Assembly (NCBI GenBank): GCA_963715655.1
Contig: OY970262.1
Location: forward strand, 2,666,001-2,730,000
Source: JANQPD01 sp963715655
GTDB taxonomy: Bacteria > Bacteroidota > Bacteroidia > Flavobacteriales > Schleiferiaceae
Direction of reading: 5' to 3'
DNA length: 64,000 bases
Below, piece by piece: positions 9,258-20,000 of this stretch. The position numbers were made by a program, and so were the translations under genes. The stretch's first letter is position 1. Each line of letters opens with the position of its first letter. The notes below the pieces were generated by a model, which ran no database searches, was not told the origin of the DNA, and was given only the letters and a program-made list of their open reading frames with translations.

Positions 9258-9992
9258 ATGATTATGAGTAAAGAGGTAAAACCTTATCAACACGAAGACG
9301 GAAGTAAAAAAGAGCAGGTTGCCAAAATGTTTGACAACATATCTGAACGCTATGATTTTTTAAACCACTTTTTATCTTTAAGTATTGATAAAGGATGGCG
9401 TAAAAAGGTGGTGAAAATGGTGGAGCAAACCGGTGCTAAGCATGTGTTAGATGTAGCCACCGGCACAGCTGATTTAGCTATTGCTCTTACCAAGGCCAAT
9501 CCTCATAAAATTGTAGGTATTGATATTTCCGCAGGAATGCTAAGCGTTGGCCAAAAGAAAATTGAAGCTAAAAAATTAACCCATATTATTTCTTTAACAC
9601 AGGCAGATTCAGAAGATTTACCTTTTGAAGATGAAACGTTTGATGCCGTAACAGTAGCTTTTGGGGTTAGAAATTTTGAAAATTTGGAAAAAGGATTGAG
9701 TGAAATTAACAGAGTGCTAAAAAAAGGCGGCACCTTGTTAGTGTTAGAATTTTCTCAACCAACCAAATTCCCATTTAAGCAGTCTTATAATTTTTACTTT
9801 AAAAATATACTCCCAACTTTAGGTAAAATGGTGAGTAAAGATAGCAGCGCATATACGTATTTACCTGCATCGGTAGGGGCTTTTCCTTTTGGTGAGGCAT
9901 TTATGCAAGTACTAAAAAAAGTAGGTTTTGATGCCAAGAGTTTTAAACCCGTTACCTTTGGCGTGGCTACCATTTATGAAGCCTTAAAATAA
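9258..9992 (+). CDS. ubiE: Demethylmenaquinone C-methyltransferase UbiE/MenG
   Basis: A 244-aa SAM-dependent methyltransferase for the last step of menaquinone synthesis. Residues include the family opening KEQVAKMFDNISERYDFLN, SAM-binding motif I LDVATGTADLAI (about 63-74), the post-motif acidic loop ADSEDLPFEDETFDAV, and FGVRNF, all diagnostic of the UbiE/COQ5 family. Two ATGs three codons apart are possible starts (MIMSKE). It is followed 26 bp later by the porT-like gene, an arrangement repeated in many Bacteroidota, so cotranscription is likely. Confidence 0.95.
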   Translation: MIMSKEVKPYQHEDGSKKEQVAKMFDNISERYDFLNHFLSLSIDKGWRKKVVKMVEQTGAKHVLDVATGTADLAIALTKANPHKIVGIDISAGMLSVGQKKIEAKKLTHIISLTQADSEDLPFEDETFDAVTVAFGVRNFENLEKGLSEINRVLKKGGTLLVLEFSQPTKFPFKQSYNFYFKNILPTLGKMVSKDSSAYTYLPASVGAFPFGEAFMQVLKKVGFDAKSFKPVTFGVATIYEALK

Positions 9993-10018
9993 TAGTATTT
10001 CAAATCCGTTTTAGCCGC

Positions 10019-10723
10019 ATGCAGCAAGGCCGTTTATTTTTTTTCACTCTTTTATTTTTAGCCACCGTTACTTCGGTTTGCGCTCAAGGCAGATTAAAAA
10101 ATCAACCTAAGTACGATAGACAAGGAATTCATTTTGGATTTTCTATTGGTGGCAATGTTTGGGATTTTCAAGTACAACCCAAAGCTGATTTGGCTGCGCA
10201 GGAAGGATACTACTCTATACGCACAGAAACAGCGCCCGGCTACCACATAAATATTATAAGCAACTTACGCTTAAGCGATCATTTTGATTTACGCCTAATG
10301 CCCGGTTTTGCCAGCACAGAGCGCACCATATTTTTTAGTATTGCTAATCCTAATACGGGTGGTTTAATAGAGGTTGAAAGAAAAATTCAAAGCAGTTTTG
10401 CAGATTTACCTCTACTTTTAAAATACAAATCGAACCGGATTAATAACTACCGAATGTACGTAGTTGGTGGCGTAAAATATAGCTATGATTTTGCCAGTAA
10501 AAAAGATGTGAAAGACGATCGCTTTTTTAAACTAAACAACCGCGATTTTGCGTATGAAATTGGTTTTGGTTTAGATTTTTATTTCGAATATTTTAAAATG
10601 TCGCCCCAAATAAAAGGTTCTTGGGGTTTTGTAGATTTATTGGTGCAAGATGGAACCCGCTTTGTAGAGGGCATTAATCGCCTAGAGAGCCGTGCTATTA
10701 CAGTGAGTTTATGTTTTGAATAA
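10019..10723 (+). CDS. porT: PorT/SprT-like type IX secretion outer-membrane protein
   Basis: A 234-aa protein with a cleavable signal peptide ending in SVCAQ and a mature part of alternating beta strands, closing on LESRAITVSLCFE, consistent with a small outer-membrane barrel. Size, the opening KYDRQGIHFGFSIGGNVWDF and the position directly after ubiE match the PorT (P. gingivalis) / SprT (F. johnsoniae) family, which is needed for T9SS function. The window also encodes a T9SS cargo, which agrees. A generic PorT-family barrel without a secretion role remains possible. Confidence 0.78.
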   Translation: MQQGRLFFFTLLFLATVTSVCAQGRLKNQPKYDRQGIHFGFSIGGNVWDFQVQPKADLAAQEGYYSIRTETAPGYHINIISNLRLSDHFDLRLMPGFASTERTIFFSIANPNTGGLIEVERKIQSSFADLPLLLKYKSNRINNYRMYVVGGVKYSYDFASKKDVKDDRFFKLNNRDFAYEIGFGLDFYFEYFKMSPQIKGSWGFVDLLVQDGTRFVEGINRLESRAITVSLCFE

Positions 10724-10803
10724 GTAAAACTAACGGTTATAGAATTTTAACCGTTACTGTTTAAAACTTCATTACAGCACCGCACCAACCTCCAAGGCTC
10801 TTT

Positions 10804-11210
10804 ATGCTCTATTTTTTTTTATTTCTGCTTGCGAAGAAGGTAAGCAGTGTACCGCTTTAGATGATAACGATTTTAACGCCTAGTTTGGTTCGTTTTCATT
10901 TTACGGAAACAATGTAACGTTTAAAATTGCTGTGGAAAAGTAATACGGAAAAAACACCGCTCTTGACGCTTTGGTTTGGATACGCTGAAATGGTGTTTTT
11001 TCTTTTTACAGAACTTCGCGCTCCGGTGAAAATGGCGATATCGTATTAAATGTAAACAAACCTTTCACTTATGCGGAGCACACCGTGATACATGGAGAAA
11101 ATCACCATCATGTATTGGAAGAAAAATTTGCTAACCATGAAGATGGTTTTATGCTTAGTAAAAACAAAGGGCTGCTTGCTTTTACAGATAAAAATAGCAT
11201 AACTTGGTAA
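10804..11210 (+). pseudogene. Decayed lipoprotein gene with three in-frame stops
   Basis: An ATG at 10804 opens MLYFF and runs into a ten-T tract, after which one other frame continues as FISACEEGKQC (a lipobox ISAC) and stays open to 11210 except for TAG at 10881, TAA at 10941 and TGA at 10986. The same frame reads through to GDIVLNVNKPFTYAEHTV and HGENHHHVLEEKFANHEDGF before a final TAA. One frameshift in the T tract plus three nonsense changes explain the whole 400-bp region. The ancestral product was a small exported lipoprotein; I do not recognise the family. It fills most of the 561-bp gap between porT and the next gene. Confidence 0.6.
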
Positions 11211-11284
11211 AGAAAATTTTAGCGTAGGCAACGGTCATATCACTTGCAGTGTCTTTAGTTTAATTCTAATTAATCTTTTTTAAT

Positions 11285-11956
11285 ATGTATCAAAAAAAAA
11301 TAGTTACCCCTCTGCTGTTTCTTACCATTTTATTGGGTTGTAAAAAAGAACCTGTAACTGAATTAGGTGATATTTGTCAATTTATAGGTGAAAGTATTTT
11401 TGAAGGCGAAAAAATTGAGAACGTTTACTTTTCTGTGCATAAAAACGACCGTTGGACGTATGTTGATTCCAATTGGAGCGAAACGGATTATACCTTTTTG
11501 AGCACCGATACATCAGATTTGGTTATTACAAAAATTTTAAATTCCAAAGATTCTTCCACAAGTAAAATTATAAATCTTAATGCCTCTAACCCGCTTTCTA
11601 TTAAATCATTTTTAGTTAAATCTGATGCATTGTATGAAAGTGTTTTTGGTAGCAATCCAAATACCGGAGATTGCTATACTTATAACTTGTTATTTTTTAA
11701 TGTAATACGACCAATCTATTTTTCTAATTCCGATAGCACCAAAATAAGCTTATTATACTTTGAAGAAAATAAACCACTAAAAACCGGAGTTGGTGAATTT
11801 TTTCAATATTTGGTGCACGTTGGTGATAATGGTAAAGTAGAATATGCGTTTAGAACAGAGCGTGGCATTTTAGAAGAAAGACGCTACACATTTACCTCAA
11901 CAGGAGAAAGAAAATTAATTAGAAAAGTTACCTTGCTTAAAACAGAACTTTTTTAA
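11285..11956 (+). CDS. Predicted lipoprotein, tandem paralogue A
   Basis: A 223-aa protein with a lipobox in TILLGC (cysteine about residue 19). No known domain is recognised. It is clearly homologous to the next gene along its length: FEGEKIENVYFSVHKNDRWTYVDSNWSE against the matching stretch in B, and LIRKVTLLKTELF at the C-terminus. The shared beta-rich body with a repeated aromatic pattern suggests a small extracytoplasmic domain. The two genes arose by tandem duplication together with the start of corA (see findings). It is preceded by the decayed lipoprotein gene. Confidence 0.7.
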   Translation: MYQKKIVTPLLFLTILLGCKKEPVTELGDICQFIGESIFEGEKIENVYFSVHKNDRWTYVDSNWSETDYTFLSTDTSDLVITKILNSKDSSTSKIINLNASNPLSIKSFLVKSDALYESVFGSNPNTGDCYTYNLLFFNVIRPIYFSNSDSTKISLLYFEENKPLKTGVGEFFQYLVHVGDNGKVEYAFRTERGILEERRYTFTSTGERKLIRKVTLLKTELF

Positions 11957-12107
11957 AATACAAAAAGTAACTGCGCTTCTGCAGATTTCTTTAGCTAGCT
12001 TTGCTCCTATTGCGCTAAGCGAAAAACAATACACCCAAGAGCATACCACAATGGCTGCGTTTTTTAAAAAGAGAATTGAAGATTGTGGTATAACATTTAA
12101 CCTATGA
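11957..12107 (+). pseudogene. Duplicated corA upstream region with an 18-codon corA stub
   Basis: This stretch is an imperfect copy (about 84% by eye) of 12773-12905, the region before corA plus its first codons. ATG at 12051 reads MAAFFKKRIEDCG, matching the corA start MARLFKKRIENRG, then leaves homology and stops with TGA at 12105-12107. The TGA overlaps the ATG of paralogue B (ATGA, 12104-12107). The stub is a by-product of a tandem duplication; whether it now works as a leader peptide coupled to gene B is open. Confidence 0.75.
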
Positions 12108-12772
12108 CTAGTAAAAATTTAATACTGCTATTTGCAACCGTTATGCTCCTCTTTGGATGCGCTGCGGAATCTGATGCAGACTCAAATTCTTGCGGTTACC
12201 TAGCAAAAAGATTTTTTGAAGGCGACCGACTAGAGAGGGTATATTTTCCATTGCATCGAAATAATTCTTGGACGTACATCGACTCAAATTGGAGTGAAAA
12301 TGACTTTGCTTTTTTAAGCACTGATACTTCAAAAGTAACGATTAAAGATATTCTAAATCATTTAAGTTCAGTGGATAATCAATTAGTTAATCTAAACGAA
12401 CCGAATCCATTATCAATAAAAAGTTGGCTTTTAACGCCAGACTATTTATTTGAACGAGTGTTAGACTTTAACCCTGATATAGAGTATTGCTTCACTTTTA
12501 ACCCGATGTTTGCTAATGTTAAAAATCGTGTTAAATTATTAGGTGGAGATGGGATTTCTATAAACACCTTGTATGAAGAAAAGTATAAACCTTTAGATAT
12601 AGCTGCCGGCAATTTTGCTAAGTATTTAGTACATATTGCAGATAGTGGTAAAAGTGAATATGCCTTTAGAAATGATATAGGATTTTTACAAGAAAAACAG
12701 TTTATCTATACCGCTACTGGCGATAAAAAACTGATACGAAAAGTTACCCTGCTTAAAGCAGAACTTTTTTAA
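12104..12772 (+). CDS. Predicted lipoprotein, tandem paralogue B
   Basis: A 222-aa lipoprotein with lipobox LLFGC (cysteine at residue 19). It is roughly half identical to paralogue A, sharing WTYxDSNWSE, the FLSTDTS segment, NPLSIKS and the C-terminal LIRKVTLLK. Its ATG overlaps the stop of the corA stub by the ATGA arrangement, so translation may be coupled. Function unknown. Protein divergence exceeds that of the neighbouring duplicated non-coding DNA, hinting that the lipoprotein sequence evolves faster than its flanks. Confidence 0.7.
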   Translation: MTSKNLILLFATVMLLFGCAAESDADSNSCGYLAKRFFEGDRLERVYFPLHRNNSWTYIDSNWSENDFAFLSTDTSKVTIKDILNHLSSVDNQLVNLNEPNPLSIKSWLLTPDYLFERVLDFNPDIEYCFTFNPMFANVKNRVKLLGGDGISINTLYEEKYKPLDIAAGNFAKYLVHIADSGKSEYAFRNDIGFLQEKQFIYTATGDKKLIRKVTLLKAELF

Positions 12773-12866
12773 AATACAAAGGGTAAATACGCTTCCGCAG
12801 ATTTCTTTAGTTAGCTTTGCTCCCATCGCGCTAAGCGAAAAATGTAACGCCCAAGAGCAAACCCCA

Positions 12867-13931
12867 ATGGCTAGATTATTTAAAAAGAGAATTGAAAACC
12901 GTGGTTTACCACCCGGCAGTTTGGTATTTATTGGTACCAAAATGGTGGAAAAACCTACCATTGAATACATGGCGTATGATGAAAAGCAGGTAATAGCCAA
13001 AACAAATGTAGAAAGACGTAAGGTGCCTAAGGAACATGAAGGTATGCGCCAATGGTATAACGTTACCGGATTAGATCAGGTTGCTTTTATGGAGCAAATG
13101 CGCGATCAATTTGAAATTGATCCTTTAGCCATGGAGGATATTATGAATACCGGCCAACGGGCTAAATTTGATGAGTTTGGAGACTTTGCCTTTATTACTC
13201 TAAAAATGCTGCAGTTTAATGAGACAAGTAAACGCGTGTTAAGTGAGCAGGTAAGTTTTGTGATTAAGGATCAAATGCTCATTACATTTCAAGAAGCACC
13301 CGGAGATACTTTTGATGCCGTGCGCCTACGTTTAGAAAACATAAATAGTAACGTAAGAAGACTTGGACCAGATTATTTAACCTATGCGCTTTTGGATACA
13401 ATAGTGGATAATTACGTGTATTTAATTGAAAATTTAGGTGAAAAAATTGATGATTTAGAACTTCAAGTATTAGATGACCCTGATGAGGAAGTGTTGGCCA
13501 TGATTAACACTTACAAACGCGAATTGCACTTTGTGCTTAAGGTGGTAAAGCCGGTTAAAGAACTAATGATACAATTACTACGTTCGGGCACGCCTTTTAT
13601 AAATAAAGAAAAAACACTGCCTTATTTTAGAGATTTACAGGGGCTGGTAGTTCATAGTATTGAATCGGTTGAAGCATACCGCACGGTTTTAAGTGATTAT
13701 ATTCAATTGTATCACAGTGCTATGAGTAATAAGATGAACGACATAATGAAGGTGTTGACCATTTTTTCGGCCATATTTATACCCTTAGGATTTCTAGCAG
13801 GAGTATATGGTACTAACTTTCAAAACTTGCCTGAATTAGAATATAAATACAGCTATTTTATTTTTTGGGGTGTGGTTATCAGTATTGGTGGCGGCTTGCT
13901 TATTTATTTTAAAAGAAGAGGTTGGTTGTAA
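12867..13931 (+). CDS. corA: CorA-type magnesium/cobalt channel
   Basis: A 354-aa member of the CorA family: a cytoplasmic alpha/beta funnel domain (about 1-290) followed by two C-terminal transmembrane helices (about 293-313 and 328-347) and a basic tail KRRGWL. The pore loop after TM1 reads YGTNFQNLPELEY, aligning with the family YGMNF, but with Thr in place of Met in the GMN signature (see findings). The divalent-cation sensing acidic surface is rich in Asp and Glu as expected. It is the intact partner of the duplicated 5' stub at 12051 and ends just before a bidirectional terminator. Confidence 0.9.
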   Translation: MARLFKKRIENRGLPPGSLVFIGTKMVEKPTIEYMAYDEKQVIAKTNVERRKVPKEHEGMRQWYNVTGLDQVAFMEQMRDQFEIDPLAMEDIMNTGQRAKFDEFGDFAFITLKMLQFNETSKRVLSEQVSFVIKDQMLITFQEAPGDTFDAVRLRLENINSNVRRLGPDYLTYALLDTIVDNYVYLIENLGEKIDDLELQVLDDPDEEVLAMINTYKRELHFVLKVVKPVKELMIQLLRSGTPFINKEKTLPYFRDLQGLVVHSIESVEAYRTVLSDYIQLYHSAMSNKMNDIMKVLTIFSAIFIPLGFLAGVYGTNFQNLPELEYKYSYFIFWGVVISIGGGLLIYFKRRGWL

Positions 13932-13957
13932 AGAATTTTCAGAAAATATCCAAAAAT

Positions 13958-13993
13958 TAAAAAGGGCTTCACTTTACAGTGAAGCCCTTTCTT
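13958..13993. terminator. Bidirectional terminator between corA and the giant adhesin gene
   Basis: AAAGGGCTTCACT, a TTAC loop, and AGTGAAGCCCTTT form a 13-bp perfect stem. The A-rich left flank and T-rich right flank allow use from both sides by the convergent genes. Confidence 0.9.
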
Positions 13994-14025
13994 ACCTAAC
14001 ACCTATAATAAACTACTAACACCTA

Positions 14026-17000
14026 TTATTCCTTAATCACTTTATGTACCTCTCGGTTTTCCTTGTGTATAATTTGCATTAAGTACACACCTGATGGCAG
14101 TTCTTGTAAATCGAATTGCTCTTGTACATTACCATCTTTTGTAACTATGGTGCGCTTTTCAATCAATTTCCCTGCAACATCCGTAAGCACAAAATGCACA
14201 TTACCGGCTCCTACGTTTTTAGCACTTAATGTAAATAAACCACTGGTAGGATTTGGATACAAGCCAACACTTACGTGCAACGGGTTTTCTGAATTTGAAA
14301 GCGCTGCACCTTCCACTCCATTTTGTTTTTCAGCAGATTGCTTATCCGCCACAGCGGTATTTTCGTTGCCACCATTGCTTACCAAAGCATTAGGCTGATA
14401 AAACTGTCCTGCATCTACTGTTGTAAATACTTCGCTTCCTTTGGTTAATTTAAAATGATGCGTTTGTCCGCTGTTCTTGTCGGCATCACTATCTTGATGA
14501 TCTCCACCTCTATTTTTATCAGTAAATACAAAACCTCCATAAAGCTCATACTCCAATTTTACATCAGCATTAGCTGGTACGTTGGTAAAAGTGGCTATTC
14601 CATTTGCATTTGTCCATTGTGTTTGCAGCAACTGACCGTTGGTTTTCTTCATAAAAACTTTTGCGCCAATTAAAGCCGATTCACTCGCATCTTGTTTTCC
14701 GTTTTTATTGGCATCATCCCAAACATAGGTTTCTATGCTGCCCGGTGCCCATAGTCCGCCATCCATATTCGTGTATGTTTCTGAGCCTTTAGTTAACTTG
14801 AACGTACGGGTACTTCCATTATTTCTATCCACATCACTGTTTTGATGATCGCCACCTCTTCCTTTATGCGTAAAAGCATAGTTTGCATTAGGCAAATTAA
14901 AGGTAAGTTTTACGTTCTCATCTGCCGGCACTCTATCCAAATGGGCTATACCGTTGGCATCTGTCCAAGCAGTATTTATATTTTGACCGTTGGCTTTTTT
15001 CAGCTCCACTTTTACGTTTGTTAAAGCCGGTTCGTTATTATCTTGTTTTCCATCGCCATCACGGTCGTCCCACACATACGCTTCCACAAAACCCGGTGCC
15101 CATAATCCTGCATCCATCTTTTCATACGTTTCCGAACCTTTGGTCAGCTTAAAGTTCCTAGTGTTTCCGTTGTTTCTATCGGCATCACTATTTTGATGAT
15201 CGCTTCCTCTACCCTTATGGGTAAAGGCGTAACTGGCGTTTTTCTCTTCAAATTCTAGCTTCACATTTTGGTCAGCCGGCACGTTACTAAACAACACCAA
15301 TCCGCTAATGTCTGTATTAAGTGTTTGAAGCACTTGTCCGTTTGATTTTTTCAAGCGTACGCGCACACCATCTATAGCCGGTTCGTTACTATCCTGTTTT
15401 CCATCGCCATCACGGTCGTCCCACACATACGCCTCAACAAAACCCGGTGCCCATAATCCTGCATCCATCTTTTCATACGTTTCTGAACCTTTGGTTAGCT
15501 TAAAATTCCTAGTGTTTCCGTTGTTTCTATCGGCATCACTATTTTGATGGTCGCCTCCTCTACCCTTATGGGTGAAGGCGTAGTTACTATTTACAGTTTC
15601 AAACTGAATTTTCAAATGCACATCCGTAGGTATCCAATACATCGTGGCTAGCCCGTTGCTATCGGTCCAAGCAGTTTTTATAATCTGGCCATTGGCTTTT
15701 TTCAAGTACATTTTTGCTCCAGTAATGGCTGGTTCATTTGCATCTTGCTTTCCATCGGCATCGCGATCATCCCACACATAAGCTTGCACCGTGCCCGGAG
15801 CCCACAAGCCTGCATCCATATTCGTATATGTTTCTGAACCTTTGGTTAGCTTAAAGTTCCTAGTGTTTCCGTTATTTCTATCGGCATCACTATTTTTATG
15901 ATCACCACCTCTTCCCTTATAGGTAAAGGCATGATACTGTTTTGCCTCAAACTGTAGTTTCAAATCTGTATCTGCTGGCACATCATTAAAAGAAGCAACA
16001 CCATTATTATTTGTCCATGCCGTACCAATTTGCTGCCCGTTAGATTTTTTCAAGAACACTTTTACACCGGCAATAGCGGGTTCACTTGCATCTTGTTTTC
16101 CATCCGCGTCTCTATCATCCCACACGTATGTTTCTACTACACCCGGAGCCCACATTCCGGCATCCATATTCGTAACCACTCCGTTGGCCGGAAGTGTAAA
16201 GTTTCGAGTGTTTCCATTATTTCTATCGGCATCACTATTTTTATGATCACCACCTCTTCCCTTGTGGGTAAAGGCATATTTACCATTAATGGTTTCAAAT
16301 GCTAGCTTAACCTGCTCACCGGGCGTAAGATCAAAAAACACTACAAAACCACTGGCCGCGTTTCCCCAAGCCGTGTGTAATACCTGCCCGTTACTGCGCT
16401 TTAGTTTTACTTTTCCACATCCTATGTAAGGTTCGTTTACATCTTGCTTACCGTCCGCATCTTGATCGTCCCACAGATAGGCTATTACACTAGGCCTGTT
16501 GTTGTTAGAAGCATCCGCAGGATATTTATCCATATAATCAGGAATACCATCAGCGTCTGTATCTTTTGTAATGTCTATCACCGTTACCGTAATACTGTCG
16601 GTTACATTACATCCATTAATATCGGTTACCGTAACAAAATAGGTGGTGGTGGCCAAAGGTTGCGCAATAGGATTAGCAAGATCCAAAGCACTTAAACTTG
16701 AATCTGCCGCCCAGCTGTACGTATAGCCTTGGCTTCCGCCCGATGCAATTGTTTGCAATTGCACAGCTTGCGCACCATACCCGAGGTAAAGTTTATTGTT
16801 AGCAAGGCCACAACCTTGAGCAAAACCGCTAGCCGTGGTAGTTAGTTGCAGAGCGTTATTGGGTTCTGTAAGTGTTACAGAGGCGGTGGCAGTAGTTCCG
16901 CTATTACCGGTTACCGTTACCGTATAAGTTCCAGCCGATAGATGGTTGATATCTTCGGTGGAAGCACCATTGCTCCAACTGTATGTGTATGGAGCACAAC

Positions 17001-20000
17001 CACCGCTAACACTCAAATCTATACTACCATCTGCGCCACCCGCGCAACTAATGTTGGTACCACCAGCCGCAGTAGGACTACTTGTGTTAAGGTTAATAAC
17101 CGATGGATTTACCGTAATCGTAAAGCTTTCGCTAGTGCTGTTTCCGCTAGCATCAGTAGCTGTGTAGCTTACTATTGTAGTACCTATGGTAAAAACATCA
17201 CCTGTATTGTGCGTACTGGTAAGCGTAACTCCGCAATTATCAGTAGCTATGGGTGCCGTCCAGCTTACGGTTTCTGAGCAAGTATTGTTGCTTGCCGTTA
17301 CTGTAATATCGTTTGGCAAACCGGCCAAGCTTGGCGCGATGTTGTCTTCCACCGTTACTACCGCTGTGGCAGATGAAGTATTTCCGTTTACGTCCGTTGC
17401 CGTTAGGGTTACGGTATTAGAACCAATGTTTGCACAGGTGAAGGATGAAGGTTGAACGTTTAATGTTGCGATACCGCAAGCATCGTTTGAACCGTTGTCA
17501 ATATCTACTGCTGTTATGCTGGCGTTTCCGTTGGCATCAAGTTGTACGATGATATTTTGAGCTACTGTGCTTGGCGCGATGTTATCTTCCACGGTTACTA
17601 CCGCTGTGGCGGATGAAATGTTTCCACTAGCATCTGTAGCGGTAAGAGTTACCGTGTTGGCTCCAACGTTTGCACAGTTGAACGTTGAAGGGGCAACGTT
17701 TAAGGTTGCGATGCCGCAATTGTCCGTGCTTCCGTTGTCGATATCTGCAGCGGTAATTATAGCGTTTCCGCTAGCATCAAGTTGTACGATGATATTTTGA
17801 GCTACTGTGCTTGGCGCGATGTTATCTTCCACCGTTACTACCGCTGTGGCTGATGAAATGTTTCCACCAGCATCTGTAGCGGTAAGAGTTACCGTGTTGT
17901 TTCCAACGTTAGCACAGTTGAACGTTGAAGGGGTAACGTTTAATGTTGCGATGCCGCAATTGTCAGCACTTCCGTTGTTAATATCAGCAGCGGTAATAGT
18001 AGCGTTTCCGTTAGCATCAAGTTGTACGGTTAGATTTTGAGTAATAATGCTTGGTGCGATGTTGTCTTCCACCGTTACTACCGCTGTGGCGGATGAAGTA
18101 TTTCCATTTACGTCCGTTGCCGTTAGGGTTACGGTATTAGAACCAATGTTTGCACAGGTGAAGGTTGAAGGTTGAACGTTTAAGGTTGCGATACCGCAAT
18201 TGTCCGTGCTTCCGTTGTCGATATCTGCAGCTGTTATGCTGGCGTTACCGCTGGCATCTAACTGAACAGTTACGTTTTGAGCAATAGCCGTTGGTAAAGT
18301 ATTGTCTTCCACCGTAATGGCAGCCGTACAGGCATCGCTGTACTCGCCATCACTTACCGTTAAAGTTACCGTATGTGTTCCTACACCAAACGGACCAGCA
18401 TTATCTACGCTGTACGTCAAGGCATCTCCATCAGGGTCATTTGAACCACCATCTACATCGGCAGCGGTGATAAAGGCTTCACAACTTCCATCGGTAGAAA
18501 CGGTAAATGGCGCACATGCTGCAACGGGTGGGTCGTTACACACACTGTTGGGGTCAGCGATGGTTACCGTTACTGGAGCGGAACCTTTGTTACCAATGGC
18601 GTCAGTACCGATGAGGGTTAAGTTAAATGTTTGTCCTACATCATTGCAACCATAATTAGTTTTACCCGATCCAATAGTAAATCTCAAGGAACAATTGTCT
18701 GAAGAATTTGCTCCTAGTTGAGATATCTCACTTTGAGATAATGTGTAGGTATTTCTATCAACAAGATTTACAGTTATGCTATTAGACTGCATATCAGGCA
18801 TAATCGTATCCAACACCAAAATTTCTACTGAAGTAGTATCCGAATTACCTGCCTGATCCTGCACAACATAGGAGTAGTTTCCTAATGCATGGTTAGCCGA
18901 GTAAGGTTTAATTACACTTTGCCAAGCTGAATTGCTATGTGATGCTATTTGGGTAGAATCGCCTAACGACCCGCTATTGTGTATCCAAGAACCATTACCT
19001 TCCGAAAAATCCCAATGTACTAAAAGGTTATTTTGCGAACCTACTACGGGAGAATAGGTGGCATTTAAAATTTCAGCAGAAGTTAACGCTCGGTTCCACG
19101 CTCGTGCCATACCAATCTCTCCGGTAAAATAATGCGGGGCATTGGTATATCGTTTTCCTAATTGTAATGCACCATACTGAATATAGGAGTTAGTGGTATA
19201 ACTCGCCTTCTCCAATCCATTTACATATACATTCATCTGACCTGCATTGTAAGATACTGCAACATGATACCATTTTCCCTTATGTAAGGTATCCGGTAAA
19301 ATTTCTAGCTGACCAGTTTCTATTTGCAGTTTCCAATTATCAATAAAAACGTTCATTCTCTTATAAAAGAGCGTTTGCCACGATGAATGACTACCATAGG
19401 CAATAACGCCCATGGGCCCGCCATTATAACTATCATCAAGGCGGAACAAACATTCTATTGTATAGGCTCCTCCGTTTCTTGTAAGACCTTGATTATAATA
19501 GAATCCATGCCTACGTGTAGGGCTAAGCGAATAGCTGTAGGTAGTATCCAAAATCGGAGCAGAGCAATCATAATTGAAATTTAAAACCGATGAACTAGTA
19601 ATGCTACAATTGTCCGTGCTTCCGTTGTCAATGTCAGCCGCGTTGATACTGGCATTGCCATTAGCATCAAGTTGTACGGTGATGTTTTGAGCTACTGCGC
19701 TTGGCGCGATGTTATCTTCCACCGTTACTACCGCTGTGGCGGATGAAATGTTTCCACTAGCATCTGTAGCGGTAAGGGTTACGGTGTTGGCTCCAACATT
19801 AGCACAGTTGAACGTTGAAGGTGCAACGTTTAAGGTTGTGATACCGCAATTGTCGGTGCTTCCGTTATCCAAATCTGCAGCGGTAATACTGGCGTTGCCA
19901 TTGGCATCAAGTTGTACGGTAATGTTTTGGGTTAATGTAGTTGGAGAAACGGTATCTATCAGATTTACATAAGTGGCGTCAGAATATTTATTTCCAAAGC

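Noticed and set aside
10740..11284. Reading 10804-11210 as a recoded gene using TAG, TAA and TGA
   Set aside because: All three stop codons are affected and a frameshift is also needed; decay is the simpler explanation.
16942..18655. Several overlapping + strand frames of 70-120 codons opposite the adhesin repeats
   Set aside because: They recur with the same 240-bp period as the coding repeats and are their antisense images.
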